Positions 57,986 to 64,000 of a stretch of DNA of 64,000 bases are shown piece by piece. Below the pieces are notes generated by a model. It made no database searches and had not been told where the DNA came from. It was given only the letters and a program-made list of their open reading frames with translations. Within the stretch, counting starts at the first letter, position 1, and every line of letters begins with the position of its first letter. Source of the DNA: Lepas anatifera (taxonomy: Eukaryota > Arthropoda > Thecostraca > Lepadidae); the NCBI GenBank assembly GCA_034440635.1, contig JAOTON010002216.1, positions 186,001 through 250,000 on the forward strand, given 5' to 3'. The position numbers and the translations under genes are program-made.

Positions 57986-59093
57986 GTGAAAACCACACTT
58001 AGCGTCAACGATGCTTCAACTCCCACAGAAACATTAAAGAAGCCCTTCCAAAAACAGCAGAGTACACAAAGAGTGTAACGTTTTCCTCAGGTGGGAAAAT
58101 ATCAAAATTATTTCATGAAAGCTGAATTTGGTGCTCAAGTTGAAGGCAAATTGGCAGCCTGGAGTTCAGGAGGATCTTAGCTATGTCAGCTTTCTGGGGG
58201 GAATTTTGCCGAAAATCGATGACAGTATCAACACTGAGTCAAATCGAACTTCAGTCGTTGTTTCAATTACACAACAGACTATTTCTAAGCCCTTTTTACA
58301 GACTGAACATGTTTTCCCGGCAAGCACATCCCTACGTAGTCCAGAAGAGAACACCGTGAGCATCTTTCAGGTAAAAGTATCAACCAGAGTCAGTAATGAA
58401 CTGCTCACATTGCCCGAAACAATCACAAAAATCATAAAGCAATTATGTGATATTGTTTGGTAGTGCATGTTCGCCAAGGAGTTGCATACATTCAACAACT
58501 TAGAGCTGGTTCTCCTCAAATAATCCGACTCGAAATAGAAACGGAGTTGCAGTGGGTTATCTGAAGAAGCAAAGTTAATGCTACAGCCCAAGACAGCTGC
58601 AGCAAGTTATGGTAGCACATAAACCAGCAGTTTCAGAAGCTCGCCGCTAGGTGGAAATAGTAGAAGAGACATATGAATGATGTATTTAAGGTTGATGATA
58701 TTTTAGTAAACTTTGACACTAGAAACACTGTTGCCGCAAACCCAAACCCATCTAGGGGCTCTTCATTAATGACGTCACTTTTAAGGGAGAATTTCCAGAC
58801 CCACTCCCCTCCCAAAGCCATTGTGTCACTTTTGGGCAGATATCTCTCGTCCATGTCATGGCGTCATTTTTGGGTGAACCTTCACGTCAAGGCATCATTT
58901 TTGGCGGATTCAAATATCATGACGCTACTTTTGGTGAACCCCTCCAGCTAACGGTATTCCTCTCCGCTTGCCCTGACATTGACGGTGTCAAGCGGGGTCG
59001 AAGATCAATCGTTTTGTGTTTAACGTTCGGCCTCAGTCCAATTTCTAGGTAGCTCCACCTTCTCCGTCAGATAAAATGACGGCTTACCCTCGC
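57986..59093. other. Unassigned DNA with a 111-codon plus-strand frame
   Basis: The frame at 58128-58463 has ordinary composition (Ser, Thr and Val rich) and starts at ATG or GTG. No domain or membrane segment is recognised. It is the most protein-like unassigned frame in the window, but still weak. Confidence 0.25.
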
Positions 59094-60360
59094 CCTACCG
59101 GGGGTAGTTTACACCCCTGCCCTACCGGGGGTCCCTATAGGGTTATAGGGTCCCTATGGACCCCCGTAACCGTTTGAAAAGTAAGATATATAGAAAGATA
59201 CCGTAAATTGCAGCGTGTTGCCCGTGACCTAAATTGTTGATGGTACACACGCTTTTGACCCTAGGTGAATTGGTGACCTTGAGAGGTCACATATATGTCC
59301 TGGTCAAGCTAAAATCAAATGAAATACAATCACGCCGTGACTTTGTAACACGTTTTGGTAGCCAAACATTGCAGTCATGTTTTTAGACATTTGCAATCTT
59401 CCGCACTTATCATAAAATTGAAAACATTGCAAAAGTTCAACAAGTGTTCCGAACCCAATATAGCCTACTGAGGTTTGACCTCTTCCGCAGCGTGGTAAAC
59501 TGCACTGTCTGTAAAAAAACAACTTGAAATAATATCAGTAAAGCGCACTTGACTGCTTCAGCATATACTGTTGCATGCCAAACTTGGTAATTGTAAGTGA
59601 CTCACCTTGAATGACCTTGGAAGATCAAACATCAATAAACCCAGCGATCTTCATTCAGAAAGTGGCGAAAAATCTTGCTAAAAACATTGGAAAATATGCA
59701 TGTTAGATCATACCGGTAAAGGTCATTGGAGGTCAGTGACCATGTTTGACCTGTGGCGTGGCTAATGACTTCAGATGTCCTTTTCTACCAAACAGTGTAG
59801 GGCATGGCAGCTCTGTAGCTTACTATTTATATTTCCAAAATTTTACGGAAGTAGATTACACTGGGTCATGACCTTGGTTGTCCACGTGACGATCAGACAT
59901 AGGAAGCCACAAAGGTAAGTGCTAGATACCAATCAAAGTATAGGGGCCCCAACATCGGCCATTTTCTCATTGAACGACCAGGCATATTGACATGGCCTCG
60001 CCTGGGTCAGATGAGGTCACCTGGCGTCTCTTTCACATTGCATGTGCTCAGGAGGTCAAGGGTCATCAAGGCAACTGCATTGAAGCTTGGAGCCTGTATA
60101 AGCAACCAGCTCAAGCCATATTGAGGTTCCTAGATCAAGAACAGTGAGAAAGACGGCGAATATATCGTGCAGGCCTTTGAGAATGACCTCATATCTCCAT
60201 GGCTTGAGATGACTTAGACTTGAACATTTTTTCCAAACGTGTAACATTAAATTTCGTTCCAACATATTGGACGGCATTGCTCTAAGCCGAGCCATTCATC
60301 TGCCATCGTGAAAATACGACGATGAGGGTCCAGATTGGCCCCCGGTAGAGCGAGGGTTAA
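59094..60360 (+). mobile_element. TTAA element, type F, 1267 bp
   Basis: The left end TTACCCTCGCCCTACCGGGG (one A lost from TTAA) is mirrored by CCCCCGGTAGAGCGAGGG then TTAA at 60357-60360. A second CCCTACCGGGGGTCCC unit lies just inside the left end. The interior has AGGTCA, TGACCTTG and GAGGTCACCTGG words like the other types. It is the longest member; no ORF. Confidence 0.75.
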
Positions 60361-60596
60361 GATTGAACAGTAGAATACCAAAAATAAAAAATCACCGGTG
60401 GCCAAAGTCCACCAGTGTCATAACACGTCACATTTTAACCGTCACGCCCCCCCCACCCCGGGGCCACGTCACGGTGCCTCACTTTTTGACCAGCCTCCTC
60501 CCTCTGGCTCGGGGAGTGATGCTATATATGAACAGCCCTTTATACGTTACCATCCAATGCCATCATATTTATTCCTTCATTCACAAACCGTGAATA

Positions 60597-60779
60597 GAGG
60601 ATGAGGTGGCTTAGTGGATAGCACCCTTGTATTCTAAGCCACCGGTCCCGGGTTCAAGTCCCGGCAGAGCCTCTGAATAAGTCGATCTGATCCCCAAAAT
60701 CCCTTCCAACAGGGTGAGAGTTGGCGACGTCGTATGACCCTGCAGTTGGTGCGTCATTAAACCCCAACAATTATCATTA
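60597..60779 (+). mobile_element. tRNA-headed SINE with 15-base TSD
   Basis: CACAAACCGTGAATA flanks it exactly (60582-60596, 60780-60794). A box TGGCTTAGTGG at 60607-60617, B box GGTTCAAGTCC at 60651-60661. Same family as 40843-41029, with few differences (ATTC for CTTC in the anticodon region). Tail CCCCAACAATTATCATTA. Confidence 0.92.
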
Positions 60780-60794
60780 CACAAACCGTGAATA

Positions 60795-61156
60795 AAGTTG
60801 ACTGCAGCCACCAGCCGGCATCACAAGCCGTTTTCTTAAATGCATAATAAGTGTTTTACATGTGATTTGGGGCCGATGCCACTGAATGTAATCACAACTG
60901 AGTCTAATTTGAAAAAAATACATTTCTACAAAAAACTACTCACCAGAACAGACAAAATCAATCATTTTGGCTGCTAGATGGCACTCCTAGATAATGTCTC
61001 AAATTCTTGAAACTGGTCATGCGGGCGGTTTGGGACTAGTGCAACAGGCCGTTATGAAATATTGATCCTATTTAAGATGAGGCGATTTCTATGGGAAATC
61101 CAAAAGCTCGCCAAAAAATAAAAAGCGATAAAATTGGGCGCTAGGTGACACTTTTA
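60795..61156. other. Unassigned DNA
   Basis: Nothing recognised. Confidence 0.4.
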
Positions 61157-61266
61157 GCCCACCATCGATTTTCAAAATATTTTGGAACTGGACTCGAGAT
61201 AAAATTTTGCCGTTATGTGTCACATTTAGCCCACCATCGAGTTCAAAATATTCTGGAACTTGACTT
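61157..61266 (+). repeat. Two-copy tandem duplication, 71-bp period
   Basis: TTAGCCCACCATCGA then TTCAAAATATTYTGGAACT at about 61157 recurs at about 61226, with GATAAAATTTTGCC-type sequence between. Recent local duplication. Confidence 0.7.
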
Positions 61267-62584
61267 TTGTGCCTGAGGCAACAACATGTGACAATAAGCG
61301 AAGCCAGTTTATCAAAAGCATAAAAATAACGGGGCGTTTGATGCACCCTAATGATGGACCCACCCACAATTATGCACGCAAAAGGTCTGCATAGGTCAGA
61401 ATACAGCATGGGCAGGAACAATCATTGGATACAAGATATGTGACAAGATTGCATGGGAAGGTTCGATCGGGTCTAAACAGCATGGTTTTTGCTTTGTTGT
61501 GCAGTACTGATCTCTATTAGAAACGGTCATCGATAAATCCAGATTCAAACATACTGGAAGTTGATATGCTTGCTGGCAAGCTATGTAGAAAGACACCTTT
61601 AATCATTTTGATATTATTTCATCGCTGTAGAATGCTAAAGCCTGCATTAAAATGTATGCAATACGTACATACTCAGGTATAGCTGATATTCATGTCGCGA
61701 GCAGTAGGTATGCAAGTTACACAGCAAATACCCACCCCTGACCTCGTCCAGTCTATGCCGGATGGTCTGGATGAGAGCTGACCAAAAGATGATTACTGTG
61801 AAGATACACCTTCGCTATTATAACGAAGGAAGCGATCACTCAAAGCATCAATGCTTACTCTTCTGTGGCGCTCCAGCTTGCCTTGCCTTGATAAAAAGGG
61901 GACTTATACCTATTTGGCAAGGAGGTCATGACCTTTTTCCTGACACCGAGAACAAATACTGCAGGCTCGACCAGCAATTTTCCATCCCGGATTCAATAAA
62001 TTTTGCAACTTGTTAAAGAGCATTAAGACCTTATATTACCTTAAAATTATAAGTATCACCTTTCGGAAATCAAATGAACTCTCTGACCCCCATTTCAAGG
62101 AATAGTGCAGACGACTGCGACTTACTCATGCATAGCACTGGCATCAACTGGAGCAAGCATGGCGCGAAAATCCATACTGTTTCCACCGACGCCACAACGC
62201 CCGCGGCATCACCTGAGAAAAGCGCGGGTAAGCATTTGCACCTGGCGTCTAACGAGTGTACCTGACATGTTGATTCTTGCGGCAAGAGGTGGTCGAGTGA
62301 TATCTAAAGGTGCGGCTTGAAATCCCGACCGATCCACTGGAATACTTTTAGTACATCAGAAAAAGTATTTGCATCACACTGTGTTATCTTACACGGCAAT
62401 CATATCGGCATCGCACATATTATCTCGAAGCCATGAGATTGATTACATTGATCTATAATAAATGTATTGCGGTAATTAGCAATGACTTCGAAATGAACAA
62501 TTCTTCATTGTAATGAATTCAATGCTGTTGTACAATCTCCATAAAGATTATTCTAAATAGCGATCTCCAAGTGTTTTTCGACGT
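61267..62584. other. Unassigned DNA
   Basis: Short frames only (up to 84 codons). No gene, RNA or repeat end recognised. Confidence 0.4.
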
Positions 62585-62880
62585 GCCGCCCAGGTAGCTC
62601 CGTCGGTAGAGTGTTGGGCTCCGGCCCGCCCGGAAAACCGTGCAGTGGCAGTGCGCTGATAAGGCGGATCGGTTACCCTGAGACGCTTCGGCGCTTAATA
62701 TTTACTTGACTTCAGTCGACTGGCAACTGACTGGTGAGAGGATGACCTGAGCGGGTCAGCCGTCTCTGTGCTCTGTAGGACGTTAACCTTTAGTTCATAG
62801 ATTACACCGTCTTTGTGGGAATTGCTCGCTCGGATGGTGAAATCGGAGTTTCCGTGACAAGTCCCTGGATGACTTCAGTG
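62585..62880 (+). repeat. tRNA-headed SINE-like repeat
   Basis: Head GCCGCCCAGGTAGCTCCGTC with GGTAGAGTGTTGGGCTCCGG, then CGGATCGGTTACCC where a B box would lie, CAACTGACTGGTGAGAGG and GGACGTTAACCTTT. Matches the copies in the palindrome arms (17321-17605 and 19345-19721). It has no clear TSD or tail. Confidence 0.6.
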
Positions 62881-64000
62881 AGGTTTCGATCCGAAAAGCC
62901 GAACCTGCCATAACTTGGGAAACTTTTATATAAGCAAGTACGAAAATCACTAACCCTTAAGGGGAATTGACAGCTCGCAGGGTTGGCAAAAACGTTGAAA
63001 AATTCACGTAGCCGGACTTGCCCTCGTGGAAACGAAAAGACAGGATGAGTAGGGTGAAGTGCCCTCTGGTGTCGAAAGTGGCATTGCAAGGTTCAGAAAG
63101 CCATCCCAGTCCGCTTATGTTGAATACGACACTCTCTGTGTAATGGTTTCCGGCGCTGCTTAGTGTCCAGAGCTGCCCCAGCTCTCCCTACAACCGAGTG
63201 TCACACCCCAGCTCTGGGCTCTCTCCCCACTTGTGTGTGTATCCTGCAATGCCCTGTATCTCCTATGGAATTATACTTTTGTCGCAGACTTTAGGGACCA
63301 TAAATGGAGATTATTAATTTGTAAAACCCATTAGCTAACTTCCCAATGTCTTGGTGTTCAAAGCGTAGATAAATGGTCCAGTTGGTTGTGCCCCGATATG
63401 AAGGAAAAACGCGTAAACCCGTTAAAGGGTTCTCAATTTGAATATCGTTCACATTTCATTACAGTCTTGAAAATTCATTTATTCGTAATCTACTTTTTCT
63501 CACACATACCGACTAAACATTTTCCATATTTCCTCGAACACTCGAGAGATAATGTGCGTAGTCATTTCTTCTGCAATCAGTCCTGAGTAGTTGCCAACCA
63601 GCCTTTTCATCCAGTATTTGGTCCTGGTTCACCTCCATTAGTCTCCAATTCGGCGCGCCGCCGGCGCAGCCTCGGCACTCTGACCCTGCGATGCCAGATG
63701 AAAAATGATGCCACCCTCCAGATACAATAAGCAGTCTCATCGCTCGCTGCAGCCGCCTTCTCAGGCAGAATCGCCCTGAATTCGCCGAGATTGCCACGTC
63801 CAACAGTCAGCGCGCGACGCGATTCAAAGTATTAATACTGCTGTGAGTACCGTCGCTTATGAAATGGTGTTGTGTGAAGCTACCGGACCTAGTGTTAAAC
63901 AATGGACTGCATGACATGTATTTTTCAGAGAGGCTTCGATATCCCCTTTGAAAAGGATAGTGTTGTAGACTAGATACCCCGATGAGTGTCGTAACGCACG
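62881..64000. other. Unassigned DNA, GC-rich patch near 63640-63830
   Basis: A minus-strand 96-codon frame over the GC-rich patch (63513-63803) has no recognised domain. The window ends without any gene boundary. Confidence 0.35.

Noticed and set aside
7544..60360. Classical piggyBac elements
   Set aside because: TTAA duplication fits, but no transposase ORF is present and the GC-rich ends do not resemble the termini I know. The superfamily is left open.

Overview
This is a eukaryotic, almost certainly invertebrate animal, nuclear window with no gene I can defend. The longest well-supported coding remnant is a reverse transcriptase fragment of a Penelope-like element (about 50.04-50.85 kb), broken by frameshifts. 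Everything else recognisable is repeat: tRNA-headed SINEs with target-site duplications (TSDs), MITE-like inverted-repeat elements, TA/CA microsatellites, fold-backs and short tandem repeats. Penelope elements, tRNA SINEs and TA tracts fit an arthropod or another invertebrate, but nothing here fixes the taxon.

The dominant content is a superfamily of ORF-less elements of about 0.85-1.27 kb, bounded by TTAA and starting TTAACACGCG or TTAACCCGCG, with GC-rich inverted ends. I separate them by end motif: A (GCATTGACGG), B (CCCGCTGGGG), C (CCCCACCGGGGG), D (CACTGGAGGGGG), E (the palindrome-arm type), F (CCTACCGGGGG) and a shorter G type (AGGGARTG). Types A-F have interiors packed with the hexamer AGGTCA/TGACCT, the half-site of nuclear receptors, often as TCAAGGTCA or as direct and everted repeats. 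A filled site at 17606-18662 and its empty counterpart at 19341-19344, in the two arms of one palindrome, show directly that TTAA is duplicated on insertion.

Layout. 0-7.5 kb: a fold-back (262-908), a TIR element (1630-2139), a type G element (2886-3671), a type D relic, a GC-rich patch and unannotated DNA. 7.5-11.4 kb: four TTAA elements nearly end to end, two sharing one TTAA. 12.65-16.25 kb: a candidate element whose inverted ends carry clusters of the palindrome TTCGCGAA, enclosing a type A relic, a small MITE and a pair of perfect palindromes. 16.26-20.79 kb: a giant imperfect palindrome with 1.6-1.7 kb arms, a 154-base loop and one type C insertion. 20.8-23.4 kb: microsatellite and unassigned DNA. 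23.4-25.8 kb: B and C elements sharing one target site, with a nested retro-insertion. 26.2-35.8 kb: A, B and C elements alternate with SINE, fold-back and unassigned DNA, including a CpG-rich patch near 34.1-34.4 kb. 36.5-40 kb: a tandem repeat and a mosaic of E, C, A and D pieces. 40-64 kb: sparser, with SINEs, a MITE with a paralogous empty site, the Penelope fragment, further B, F and G elements and long unassigned stretches.

No genes here can be said to work together. The coherent biological theme is a TTAA-targeting, apparently non-autonomous transposon population that spreads arrays of nuclear-receptor-like half-sites and repeatedly inserts at TTAA sites in or beside its own members.
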